Shown here: in pieces, positions 42,613 through 50,901 of the stretch
Numbering within the stretch: position 1 is the first letter of the stretch
Layout: the number at the start of each line of letters is the position of its first letter
Source: Anaerolineae bacterium
Lineage (GTDB): Bacteria > Chloroflexota > Anaerolineae > DRVO01
DNA: 64,000 nucleotides
Direction of reading: 5' to 3'
Assembly: GCA_013178015.1 (NCBI GenBank)
Contig: JABLXR010000002.1
Coordinates: forward strand, 1 to 64,000
The notes under the pieces: model-generated
What the model was told of the DNA's origin: nothing
What the model saw: only the letters and a program-made list of their open reading frames with translations
Databases searched by the model: none
Position numbers and translations under genes: made by a program

Positions 42613-44876
42613 CAGATGGCCCGGAACACCACGTGATAAGAGTAATGATACAGCGTGTTGCCGTGGTTGCTACAGACGGTCTCGTCGGGCAACTCCACCG
42701 TCAGCTGGCGGGCGGTGTCGCTGCTGCTGCCGACGACGGTCACGGTATACGTGCCCCTGTACATGGGGAACTCCACTCGGCCCGGCCCCACGTCCAGCTT
42801 CCCACCGGTCTGGATGTCCTCCTGGCCGCCGGCCCAAGCCACGCGCAGAGTCACGCCGGGGAGACCGTTGCCGTCGGCGTCGGTTACGTCTATGAAGAGG
42901 TGGTGATTGCCGCCGTTCTCGGCGCAGGATAGCCGCCGACTCCAGGCCAGCACGTAGGTGGGAGCGGCGCTGCTGCGCTCGGCCCACTCCACCTCCAGCC
43001 ACTGGTGCCCATTGGAGCAGTCGTCGGAAGTGGGCAGGGCCACGGCGCGCGAGAGCAGTTCCCCGGCGTCATCGGCGACGGCGGCGAACCAGACGCCCGA
43101 GCGGGCTCCGCTCCCGAGGACGAAGTCCCACCGTCCCTCGCTGTCGGTAGGGTTGCTCAGACCCCCGGCCCAGCCATCGGCCCAGACGCGCACCCTGGCT
43201 CCGGCGATGGGGGCACCGGAGGCGTCGGTCACTCTGCCCTTCAGCCCGGTGGTGCCGCAGTTGGCAGTTCCAGTGATGGGCGCCGCGAGAGCGAAGCTGT
43301 CTGGCTCCGCCTTGCGGATGCGAGTGGGCGTGGCTTCCGGCACCGGGCCGGGTGTGGGAGTGCTGGTAGCGGTGGGGACCGGTCCCGGCACCGAGATGAC
43401 CAGGGGCAGATAGGCGACGGGAGTCAGGTGGGGGGCGGCCTCGGGCAGCCCGATGGCTCCTAGGAGCCCGGCGCCGGTCATGGTCATCAGGCGCTGGGCC
43501 ACCACCGGGGAGTCGCTGGCGACGGTGAAGCCCGAGTTGGCGCCCGCCGCCAGCTCGTTAAGGTTGGCCACCTTCAGCTCTCCCGGCAAGAGGGCCCAGG
43601 CGATCCTGCTAGCGCCCGCCACGGACGGAAGCAGAGAGACATTGGCCACGGCGCCCGTGGGACCGGGGTTGAAGATGGCCAGCCGGGTGGTGTAGGGAGC
43701 GGCGGTGCTTCCTTCGGCGAAGTGCCATCGCTGAGCCGCCCCCGGAGTTCCTGGGTGGGCGGTCCCGGTCTGGTATCCGGCGTCGTAGGTGACGCCCTCG
43801 ACGGCGAAAGGAGCGCTGCCGGTGAGGACGATGCTTAGGCTGCCCGAGGGAGCCCGGCCCTCGGCGGCTTCCTTGTCCAGCCACACGGTGTAGCGGGCGT
43901 GAGCGGGAAGGGTGTAGGTGGCGGTGCGCCTCTGGCTTCCTTGCCAGTACGCCGCCGCCACTGTGACCGGCGAGTCGCCCGGGTTCACGAACATAAGCCA
44001 GGAGTCGAAATTGGCATCGGCGGGGGCCAGGGGAAAATAGGCGACATCGGTGAGGACGGACGTGCCGGCGGAGGCATGGGCTCCGCGGCCACCATTCCAC
44101 CCAGGGAAGTAGGTCACGCGCTGAACCACTACCGGGGCCGTGGCGGCCACGCGAGTGGCGACGCCACCTGCCAGAGTGCACACTTCCGCCAGCCTCAAGC
44201 GGAGCGCCGAGCGGGGACCGATCTCCCACCCCACGTCCTGCACCTGCCCCGACTCGCTGTGGAATCTTAGCACGGCAGCGACGGTGGTGGCACCGGGATT
44301 GTACACGTGCAGGTAGGTGTCATACCCGCTGCCGGCGGCTCCTTCCGGTAGGTACCATATCGTGGTCGGGGAGGCCACCCCGGGGACAGTGTAGCCATCG
44401 TTGGCGAAGAACACGCTCTGCTCGGCTACCAAGGGCAAATCTGAGGTGATGGTGGTGCTGAAATGGCCGGTGACATGGTCATTGGCATATACGGCCGTCC
44501 GACCCAACGCCGGCACTTGGACGGTTACTGTCCGGGCTGCTCCGCCATCCGGCTGGAGGAGCACGGAGGCTTGAGCTGGGGAGGTGCCGGGGTTGGCAAG
44601 CAGCAGCCAGGTATGGTGGGTGTCTCCCGACGACACGGCGACGCCGTGGGCGAAGTGCCAGGTGGTGGAACCGAAGGCATCGCCCGAGGGGCTCATGGCG
44701 CCCAGGTCCGAAGAGAAGGAAGTGGGCCTGGAGTTGGACGTGAGGCGGTCGGCCCAGAGGCGGGCGACGGGCGGCAGAAGATCACCGGATATGAGGGCCA
44801 CGGCAGAGATGGTAGTCAGTAGCAAAGCGATGGCGGCGGCGAAGGATCGGCGCCAGTGTCCCGCGTCTCGGTTCAC
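42612..44876 (-). CDS. exported surface protein with DUF5719-like repeats and a Cna-B/CarboxypepD_reg-like domain
   Basis: A 754-residue protein. After an N-terminal TM/signal helix (AAAIALLLTTISAVALISGD), residues about 70-480 carry four or so beta-rich repeats of DUF5719 type (TWHFAHGVAVSSGDTHHTWL; IWYLPEGAAGSGYDTYLHVY; RWHFAEGSTAAPYTTRLAIF). A Pro/Thr linker containing VAYLPLVIS separates them from C-terminal beta-sandwich domains (GLKGRVTDASGAPIAGARVR; DADGNGLPGVTLRVAWAGGQ). It is probably an adhesive or structural surface protein. It ends 4 bp after the LCP gene and couples to the GH39-like gene. Confidence 0.72.
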   Translation of the reverse strand: MNRDAGHWRRSFAAAIALLLTTISAVALISGDLLPPVARLWADRLTSNSRPTSFSSDLGAMSPSGDAFGSTTWHFAHGVAVSSGDTHHTWLLLANPGTSPAQASVLLQPDGGAARTVTVQVPALGRTAVYANDHVTGHFSTTITSDLPLVAEQSVFFANDGYTVPGVASPTTIWYLPEGAAGSGYDTYLHVYNPGATTVAAVLRFHSESGQVQDVGWEIGPRSALRLRLAEVCTLAGGVATRVAATAPVVVQRVTYFPGWNGGRGAHASAGTSVLTDVAYFPLAPADANFDSWLMFVNPGDSPVTVAAAYWQGSQRRTATYTLPAHARYTVWLDKEAAEGRAPSGSLSIVLTGSAPFAVEGVTYDAGYQTGTAHPGTPGAAQRWHFAEGSTAAPYTTRLAIFNPGPTGAVANVSLLPSVAGASRIAWALLPGELKVANLNELAAGANSGFTVASDSPVVAQRLMTMTGAGLLGAIGLPEAAPHLTPVAYLPLVISVPGPVPTATSTPTPGPVPEATPTRIRKAEPDSFALAAPITGTANCGTTGLKGRVTDASGAPIAGARVRVWADGWAGGLSNPTDSEGRWDFVLGSGARSGVWFAAVADDAGELLSRAVALPTSDDCSNGHQWLEVEWAERSSAAPTYVLAWSRRLSCAENGGNHHLFIDVTDADGNGLPGVTLRVAWAGGQEDIQTGGKLDVGPGRVEFPMYRGTYTVTVVGSSSDTARQLTVELPDETVCSNHGNTLYHYSYHVVFRAI

Positions 44877-44880
44877 CTTG

Positions 44881-46143
44881 TCACTCTCCTGCGATCACGT
44901 CCCAGCCCAGCACAAGAGTCATCTGAGTCTGGGACTCCATCCCTCCCTCCACTCGCACGATCTGATCGTCTGCCAGGCCGTAGAGCGAGCGCAGGTACTC
45001 CTCCGCTCGCGGGGAGGGAGAGTAGACGTAGAGGACCGACCGTCTTAAGGTGCCGCCTTCCCGGTCAGCGATGCTGGTTATGGATGCTCCCTCGGTGCTC
45101 AGGAAGGAGGCGGTATGCGAGGCCAGCCCTGGCAGGTCGGTAGCGTTCTCCACCCGGAGGGCCACTCCTGCCAGGGGCTGCCCCTGGGGCAACCGGGGGG
45201 AGAATATCTCCCCCACAAGAGCGCGTATGCCGGCCCAGTCAGGTAGGAGGACGTAGGCTCCGGTGGCGGTGACGTAGTCTGACGCCAAGTCGCGGTCCAC
45301 TAGGGCTGTCTCCAGACTGAGTTCCCTGGTGCGACAGAGCCAGCCGGCCAGAGCCACCAAGGCGTCGGTGTCGGCGTTGGTCTCCACCGCGTCGGACAGG
45401 GCGCGTGCCAGACGGGGGAGCTTGGGCAGGGTGGCCGGGCTCAGGGCCCGATCCAGGGCGGCCCGGACGATCTGCTGCTGTCGGCGGGCCCGGTCGAAGT
45501 CAGAGTCGCCGTGGCGGGTGCGGGCATACTTGAGGGCCAGGGCACCGTCGAGGTGCTGGATGCCGGCGGGTATGTACAGCTCAGTGGTGCCGTTCCAGTC
45601 GTCCGGGTAGGTGGGATCGTAGATGTCATAGGGCACCTCGACGGTGACGCCGCCCAGGGCGTCCACGATGCGCTCGAAGCCAGCGAAGTCCAACGTAGCC
45701 CAGTAGTCCACCGGGACGCCGAAGTTGTACTCCACCGTGAGGGCAGCCAGGCCTGGCCCCCCGTGAGGGACGTCGTAGGCCTGGCCACGGAAGTAGGCGG
45801 TGTTGATCCTGCTCTCCCCGTGCCCAGGGATGGTGACCCAGAGGTCGCGCGGGATGGAGAGGAGGGCGACACTCCGGGCCCCGGGATCGAAGAGGGCCAG
45901 CATGATGGTATCGCTGCGAGAGGGGCCGGGCTCGTTCTCGCGGGCATCAGTGCCGAGGAGAAGCAGGGTTACCGGCTCGGACCCGGACCAGACGGCAGAG
46001 GAAGGCGAGAAGACGGCAGCTAGGGGCCCGGCCAGGGCCGAGTCGCGGAAGGCTGCCAGGCCGGCGCCCAGAAGAAAGGCAAGGATTGCGGCCAGAACCA
46101 TGCAGCCGCAGGGGAATGCCGAGCGACGTGAAGGGTCGGCCAT
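44881..46143 (-). CDS. LytR-CpsA-Psr (LCP) family cell-envelope ligase
   Basis: A 420-residue membrane-anchored protein. One TM (CMVLAAILAFLLGAGLAAF) is followed by an LCP domain at about 60-225. Conserved residues appear in LLLGTDAR, SRSDTIMLALFDP, SIPRDLWVTIPGHG, RINTAYF and YARTRHGDSDFDRARRQQQ, including the arginines that hold the lipid pyrophosphate. A LytR_C-type domain closes the protein (LAGVALRVENATDLPGLA). LCP enzymes attach secondary polymers to the wall, or to lipid or protein in other envelopes. It heads a three-gene unit with the surface protein and the glycosidase. Confidence 0.88.
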   Translation of the reverse strand: MADPSRRSAFPCGCMVLAAILAFLLGAGLAAFRDSALAGPLAAVFSPSSAVWSGSEPVTLLLLGTDARENEPGPSRSDTIMLALFDPGARSVALLSIPRDLWVTIPGHGESRINTAYFRGQAYDVPHGGPGLAALTVEYNFGVPVDYWATLDFAGFERIVDALGGVTVEVPYDIYDPTYPDDWNGTTELYIPAGIQHLDGALALKYARTRHGDSDFDRARRQQQIVRAALDRALSPATLPKLPRLARALSDAVETNADTDALVALAGWLCRTRELSLETALVDRDLASDYVTATGAYVLLPDWAGIRALVGEIFSPRLPQGQPLAGVALRVENATDLPGLASHTASFLSTEGASITSIADREGGTLRRSVLYVYSPSPRAEEYLRSLYGLADDQIVRVEGGMESQTQMTLVLGWDVIAGE

Positions 46144-46342
46144 GTTGGAGAGGGTGCCTCCGAGGGATCTGGGTTCCCCGCGGGGTTGAGCCTCGCGAGC
46201 CCGCCGAGAGACGGGGCGCGGGGAGAAAGCTCGTCCCGGGGACTCCCTTGTACAGCCTGGATGGGGAAACCTGCAATTTGCATGCCTGGTGTGGGTATGT
46301 CACGGGGCCCCGGGGATCGTGGTAGCAAGGGCAGTGCTTCGC

Positions 46343-46348
46343 TATAAT
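46343..46348 (+). promoter_or_regulatory. perfect -10 box upstream of the GHL10-like gene
   Basis: TATAAT at 46343-46348 gives a start about 30 bases before GTG 46382. No good -35 lies 16-18 bases upstream, so an activator may be needed. Confidence 0.4.
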
Positions 46349-46381
46349 CGCGAGAGCCATGATGGAAAGACAGGCGCACTG

Positions 46382-48118
46382 GTGAGCAGCGAGAGAGGCC
46401 GCTTTCGCTCTCGGGGCCGACCGAGAGCCGGTTCATGGACGCTTTTCGCCCTGTTGGCCAGCCTGGCGTTCCTGCTCGTGGTTGCGCTGGCGGAGCGCTC
46501 CCGACAAGCGCCGGCTGAGGATCAGAGGGCCGCCGTAGGGCCCATCGTTCCCGCCGCTGCCCTTTCGGATCGGGAAGACTGGCTCACGAACGGGCAACTG
46601 GAGCTGCAGGGGAGCGGCGACTCGGAGGCTGCTCCGCCTGGATGGCAGTTGTTCGAGGTTACTGAAGCCGGCGCCCGCTTCTTTCGAGGCCCAGGCGAGT
46701 CCTTCCTTCGGCTGGACTGCGGCGGGCGCACGTGTATCGCTGGTCTGTGGCAACGGCTGGACGGGTTGGCGGCTGGCGGCTACTACCTCGAGGCCGATGT
46801 CTACCTCAGCATGGCCCCGACGGCATCCGGGGCGGCGGCGGTGCGCCTAGGGTATGACGCGACCGGTGGGGTGGACCCAACCTCTCCCGGGGTGACATGG
46901 TCCTCACAGGCTCGCGACCAGGGCTGGCAACGGGTCTCCCTAGAGATTGAAGAGGGGGGCGGAGCGGGCACGGTCTTCATAGCCTTCGATGCCCTGTCGG
47001 CCGGAGCGGACTGCCGGCTGGCTGGTGCTCGTCTGTTGGGGCCGCCGGGGGTGGAGCCAGTGACTCCATCTCCGACCACAGAGGCGATGGGGGGCGAGCC
47101 CGCGGTGACGGACGTGGAGGTGCGGGCGCTCTACGTCTCGCTCGCCGAGATGGACTTGAGCGACGAAGCGCAGTTGAGGGAGGTGTTGGACCGGGCGGCG
47201 GCGGCCCGCTTCAACACTATCTACCTGCAGGTGAGACGGCTCGGCTTGGCCTACTACGACTCCGCTGTGGAGCCGGTGGTGGAGGTTCTGCAGGGCGAGG
47301 AGGGCCTGCGCTGGGATCCCCTGGCGCGGGCTTGCGAAATGGCAAAGGAGCGCGGCCTCCGGCTCCACGCCTGGATCGAAGTGCTTCCGGTATGGGAGGC
47401 GAGCGCCCCAGTCGAGCAGCAGCCGCTGGGCCACCTGTACTCGCTCTTCAGCGCCAGGTTCGGGGCCGAATGGCTGCAGGCAGGAAGCGAGGATGGTGTG
47501 CTCTACGCTTCGCCCTCCCATCCTCAGGTGAGGACCTACCTGGCCGCCGTGTGCCGGGACCTGGTCTCGCGCTACCCGGTGGACGGGCTGCATTTCACGG
47601 GACTGGAGTATCGGTCCCACCTTCAGGGGGATGGCACCGAGGCATTGGGGCTGCTCTTGGAGGAGATCGGGCGGGAGGTCCGCGCCGTCTGTCCTGAGGT
47701 TGAGCTCTCGGCCCAGATCTGGCCGGTGCGGCGGGACCAGTGGGGTTGGGCTTTGGCAGAAGCGGGCGCCGACTTCGGGCAGGATGCGGCCTCGTGGGCC
47801 CGGGAGGGCCGGGTGGACGTGCTGGTGCCCGCCCTCTACTTGGCGGAGGAACTGGGGCAGGCGGAGCGAGTGGCTGCCTTGGTCGAGGACTGGGGACTGG
47901 CCGGAGGTTGGGTGCCCGTGGTGCCGGCGGTGGACGGCGGGCTACGCCCCTTCAAGGCGCTGGCGCAGACCATCGCCGAGGCCCGGCTGGCAGGGGCGAT
48001 GGGGGTTGCGGTGTACGACTCTAGGCGATTGTCGGCCAGTGGCTACTGGGGATTGCTGGCCTCAGGTCCGTTCAGCCGGCCGGCGGAGACGCCGCCGCTG
48101 CTGTGCAACAGGCAGTAG
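46382..48118 (+). CDS. membrane-anchored GHL10-like glycoside hydrolase
   Basis: A 578-residue protein with an N-terminal TM (LFALLASLAFLLVVALAERS) and a beta-sandwich module at about 60-215 (LTNGQLELQGSGDSEAAPPG). A C-terminal TIM barrel of the GHL10/YngK type (PF02638) follows at about 235-570. EVRALYVSLAEMDLSDEAQL, FNTIYLQVRRLGLAYYDSAV, LRLHAWIEVLPVW and YPVDGLHFTGLEYR are the family's consecutive strands. It may act on wall-linked or extracellular glycans. The GTG start at 46382 is placed just before the basic lead (VSSERGRFRSRGRPRAG) that precedes the TM. A longer frame from 46289 crosses the promoter and is less likely. Confidence 0.75.
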   Translation: MSSERGRFRSRGRPRAGSWTLFALLASLAFLLVVALAERSRQAPAEDQRAAVGPIVPAAALSDREDWLTNGQLELQGSGDSEAAPPGWQLFEVTEAGARFFRGPGESFLRLDCGGRTCIAGLWQRLDGLAAGGYYLEADVYLSMAPTASGAAAVRLGYDATGGVDPTSPGVTWSSQARDQGWQRVSLEIEEGGGAGTVFIAFDALSAGADCRLAGARLLGPPGVEPVTPSPTTEAMGGEPAVTDVEVRALYVSLAEMDLSDEAQLREVLDRAAAARFNTIYLQVRRLGLAYYDSAVEPVVEVLQGEEGLRWDPLARACEMAKERGLRLHAWIEVLPVWEASAPVEQQPLGHLYSLFSARFGAEWLQAGSEDGVLYASPSHPQVRTYLAAVCRDLVSRYPVDGLHFTGLEYRSHLQGDGTEALGLLLEEIGREVRAVCPEVELSAQIWPVRRDQWGWALAEAGADFGQDAASWAREGRVDVLVPALYLAEELGQAERVAALVEDWGLAGGWVPVVPAVDGGLRPFKALAQTIAEARLAGAMGVAVYDSRRLSASGYWGLLASGPFSRPAETPPLLCNRQ

Positions 48119-48122
48119 GCAG

Positions 48123-48250
48123 CCACAGAGACACGGAGGCGCAGAGAAAGGGAGGGGGAGGCGCGGCGACGCGGAGACCGGGACACAGGGAGATGCGGAG
48201 ACGGTTGATCGCGTCCTGATGTCACACTGTCTCTCCCTCTCCCCGCCTCA
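48123..48250. repeat. inverted octamer array with conserved outer end and loop core
   Basis: The left arm has about ten 8-base words ending in GGAGACCG GGACACAG and GGAGATGC GGAGACGG (48125-48204). The loop contains an 18-base core, TCGCGTCCTGATGTCACA (48209-48226). The right arm is CTGTCTCT CCCTCTCC CCGCCTCA (48227-48250). The outer left end CCACAGAGACACGGAG (48123-48138) recurs at the array near 53.1 kb and, with one change, near 54.2 kb. Confidence 0.85.
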
Positions 48251-48269
48251 GCTCGACGACCAAGACGCG

Positions 48270-48323
48270 TTTGACACTGGGATCATCAAGGTGCATGCTG
48301 GCTCGTGCACACGTGTGCACGAG
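48270..48323 (+). promoter_or_regulatory. promoter and perfect palindromic operator of the LacI-type gene
   Basis: TTGACA (48270-48275) with CATGCT 18 bases on (48294-48299) is a plausible promoter. Immediately after it, 48302-48323 is a perfect 22-bp palindrome (half-site CTCGTGCACAC followed by GTGTGCACGAG). LacI-family proteins bind such palindromes with a central CpG, so this is very likely the autoregulatory operator, placed over the transcription start and just before the GTG at 48331. Confidence 0.65.
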
Positions 48324-48330
48324 GTGAGGA

Positions 48331-49347
48331 GTGGCTCGCACTTCCATCAAAGACATCGCCCGGGCTGCGGGGGTGTCTCACTCTACCGTGTCTCGGGCCC
48401 TGAGGGACGATCCGCGCATCAGCCCGGAGGTGGTGCAGCGCATCCGTTCTCTGGCCAGGGACATGAGCTACAGCCCCAGCGTCGTGGCGCGCAGCCTGGT
48501 CACCCGGCGGACCCGCACCATCGGTGTGGTCGTCACCACCATCTCTGACCCATTCGTCTCCGCCGTTGTGGATGGCATTGAGGAGGAGGCGACGGCTAAC
48601 GATCATGCGGTGATCCTGGTCATGTCTCGTTCCGACCCCGAGCATGAGCTGGAGGCGGTGCGACTGCTGAGCGAGAGGAGGGTGGACGGGATCATCGTTT
48701 CGGCCTCGCGGGTGGGGAACTACGAGGAGCGACTGGTGCGGCTGCAGGTGCCCATAGTGCTGCTCAACAACCAGTCGGAGAGTAGCTACATCTACTCCAT
48801 AAACGTGGACGATGTCCGGGGTGCTCACATGGCGACAGACCACCTCCTCGAGCTCGGCCATCGCCACATCGCGTACATCGGCTGTCCCGATCGGCCCCGC
48901 TCACACCGACGACGGGAGCAGGGGTTCCGGATGGCCCTGGGGGAGCGGGGCATGGTGCCGGGCCTGTCCCAGGTGGTGGCAGACGAAGGCATAGGCGATG
49001 ACGCCGAGCGAGGAAAGCTAGGGATGCGCCGGCTGCTGGGCGTCGAGGACCGACCGACGGCGGTCTTCTGCTACAACGACGTCACCGCTATCGGTGCTCT
49101 CAACGAAACCCGGCGGTGGGGCCTGGCGGTGCCGGGCGATGTTTCGCTGGTAGGTTTCGACGACGTAAGGGAGGCGTCGCTGGTGAGCCCCGCGCTCACC
49201 ACCGTGAACCAGCCGCGGGAGAGCATGGGACGACAGGCGGTCGAAATGCTGCTGCGGTTGCTGGCGGGGGAGAGTGTAGGCGACCGCGTCATTCTACCCC
49301 GGCTGGTCATTCGGCAGTCGTCAGGCCCGCCAAAGAGCAGTGGATAG
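48331..49347 (+). CDS. LacI-family transcriptional regulator
   Basis: A 338-residue regulator. The helix-turn-helix is at the N-terminus (SIKDIARAAGVSHSTVSRAL), followed by the hinge (YSPSVVARSLVTRRTRTIGV) and a periplasmic-binding-like sensor domain (TAVFCYNDVTAIGALNETRR; LVGFDDVREASLVSPALTTV). The GTG start at 48331 fits the family N-terminus (MARTSIKDIA). It precedes the probable inositol-catabolic genes and has a palindromic operator directly upstream, so it most likely controls itself and those genes in response to inositol or a pathway intermediate (inference). Its TAG stop lies inside a heptamer array. Confidence 0.9.
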   Translation: MARTSIKDIARAAGVSHSTVSRALRDDPRISPEVVQRIRSLARDMSYSPSVVARSLVTRRTRTIGVVVTTISDPFVSAVVDGIEEEATANDHAVILVMSRSDPEHELEAVRLLSERRVDGIIVSASRVGNYEERLVRLQVPIVLLNNQSESSYIYSINVDDVRGAHMATDHLLELGHRHIAYIGCPDRPRSHRRREQGFRMALGERGMVPGLSQVVADEGIGDDAERGKLGMRRLLGVEDRPTAVFCYNDVTAIGALNETRRWGLAVPGDVSLVGFDDVREASLVSPALTTVNQPRESMGRQAVEMLLRLLAGESVGDRVILPRLVIRQSSGPPKSSG

Positions 49348-49467
49348 CGGCGAGCCAAGGGTGAATGGCAGATGAGAACAGTCTCGCCCAGTCTCCTCGC
49401 CAGGCCGACGGCCTTCTCAACACTGCCCGACCACTGTCCACTTTCGGCCATTCGCCATTCACTGCGG
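49339..49467. repeat. inverted heptamer array between lacI-type and iolM-like genes
   Basis: The left arm has 7-base words AGTGGAT AGCGGCG, AGCCAAG GGTGAAT and GGCAGAT GAGAACA (49339-49380). The right arm has CGACCAC TGTCCAC, TTTCGGC CATTCGC and CATTCAC TGCGG (49428-49467). GTGAATGGC on the left pairs with GCCATTC and CATTCAC on the right. It supplies the stop codon of the regulator gene. Confidence 0.75.
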
Positions 49468-49481
49468 TTAGGAGGTTTGTC

Positions 49482-50729
49482 ATGAGGGCATTGGTGCTGC
49501 GCGCAGACTGGGATCCGCGGCCAGAATACGAGCTGAGCCAGTGGGAGAAGCGCACCGGCAAGGCGGTGACGGGCAGCAGCGTGTGGCGGAACCCTCGCCT
49601 GCAGGTGGAGGAAGTACCTACACCGGTCCTGGAGCCGGAAGAGGTGCTGGTTCGGGTTAGCGCCTGCGGCGTATGCGGTTCGGACGTTCACTTCTACGAA
49701 ACCGACGCCGACGGCTACATGCTCTACCCAGGGTTGACCCGGTTCCCCAGCGTGATTGGGCACGAGTTCTCGGGAGTGGTGGCCGACAGGGGCGCCGCCG
49801 TGAGCGACCTGGAGGTGGGAGACCTAGTGACCGCCGAGGAGATGATCTGGTGCGGGCATTGCGTTCCCTGCCGCAACGGCTTCCCTAATCAGTGCCGCAA
49901 CTTGGAGGAGATTGGCTTCACCATTGACGGGGCGGCGGCAGAGTACATCGCCATCGGGGCCAAGTACTGCTGGAAGCTCAGCTCCGTGGCTGAGCGCCTG
50001 GGCGACCAAGGGCGCGCCCTCGAGTTGGGTGCCATGACCGAGCCCGCGTCAGTGGCCTACAACGCCATCTTCGAGGTGGCCGGTGGCTTCCGGCCGGGCC
50101 AGTACGTGGCCGTGTTCGGGGCAGGGCCCATCGGCCTGGCCTCCATCGCGCTGGCGCGGGCTGCCGGGGCCGGGCGGATCGTGGCCTTCGAGGTCTCTCC
50201 GGTCAGGCGCGAGCTGGCTCTGCGGGTGGGGGCCGATCTCGCCTATGATCCCGCGCAGGTGCGCCCTTCCCAGGTGCTGATGGAGCACTCCGGAGGCGAG
50301 GGCTTCGACTTCATGGTCGAGGCGGCGGGGGCGCCGCAACACACCGTCCCCGAGATGGAGCAGGCCCTGGCCATCGGAGCCAAGGTGGTGCAGATAGGTC
50401 GGGCTGCGACGCGAGTGCCCATGTACCTGGAGCAGCTGCAGGTGCGCAAGGCCAAGGTGTTCGGGGCGCAGGGACATTCGGGCTACGGCAACTTCCCCAA
50501 CGTCATCCGGTTGATGGCCTCGGGCCGACTGGACCTGTCCCCCATCATCACCAGCCGCTTCCGCCTGGACGAGGGCGTGGCCGCCATCCAGCAGGCCACG
50601 AGGCGCGAGGACGGCAAGATCCTGATCACCGTGGGGGAGAGGAGGGAAGGAGTAGAGGAGACAGGAGTAGAGGAGGGAAGGGGGTGCCAAGCGATGAGGG
50701 GTAGTGGGCAGGGAGGAGGAGAGGAGTGA
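49482..50729 (+). CDS. iolM: zinc-type alcohol dehydrogenase, probable scyllo-inosose 3-dehydrogenase
   Basis: A 415-residue medium-chain dehydrogenase. The catalytic zinc ligands are in ACGVCGSDVHFYET and GHEFSG, and a structural-zinc loop is CGHCVPCRNGFPNQC. The NAD fold has VAVFGAGPIGLASIALARAA. The segment VTGSSVWRNPRLQVEEVP and FTIDGAAAEYIAI closely recall, from memory, Thermotoga maritima TM0412 (IolM), which oxidises scyllo-inosose to a diketo-inositol. ATG 49482 has AGGAGG 6 bases upstream. The last 33 or so residues (from GERREGVEETGVEEGRG onward) are translated repeat sequence, not family sequence. The neighbours complete the same pathway. Confidence 0.78.
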   Translation: MRALVLRADWDPRPEYELSQWEKRTGKAVTGSSVWRNPRLQVEEVPTPVLEPEEVLVRVSACGVCGSDVHFYETDADGYMLYPGLTRFPSVIGHEFSGVVADRGAAVSDLEVGDLVTAEEMIWCGHCVPCRNGFPNQCRNLEEIGFTIDGAAAEYIAIGAKYCWKLSSVAERLGDQGRALELGAMTEPASVAYNAIFEVAGGFRPGQYVAVFGAGPIGLASIALARAAGAGRIVAFEVSPVRRELALRVGADLAYDPAQVRPSQVLMEHSGGEGFDFMVEAAGAPQHTVPEMEQALAIGAKVVQIGRAATRVPMYLEQLQVRKAKVFGAQGHSGYGNFPNVIRLMASGRLDLSPIITSRFRLDEGVAAIQQATRREDGKILITVGERREGVEETGVEEGRGCQAMRGSGQGGGEE

Positions 50730-50884
50730 TGGGAGGCAACGGGTGAAGGACAAGGGATGCGGCCCTGCGGGCCAGCGGACAGCCGACAGCGACCCGGATG
50801 ACCGTCCTCATGTCTGCTGCCCGCAAGCTCCTTTCCTCCTGTCTCCTTTACTCCTCTACTCCTGTCTCCTTTACTCCTTTCCCC
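50640..50884. repeat. inverted AGGAG-word array overlapping the iolM-like 3' end
   Basis: The left arm has AGGAG at 50640, 50648, 50656, 50664 (approximately) and 50671, a 7-8 base spacing. The right arm (about 50828-50884) has CTCCTTTC CTCCTGT, CTCCTTTA CTCCTCTA, CTCCTGT CTCCTTTA and CTCCTTTC. The left arm lies inside the iolM-like reading frame and adds a low-complexity tail; the right arm ends just before the ribosome-binding site of the next gene. Confidence 0.8.
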
Positions 50885-50901
50885 ACAATAAGGAGGCACA
50901 G

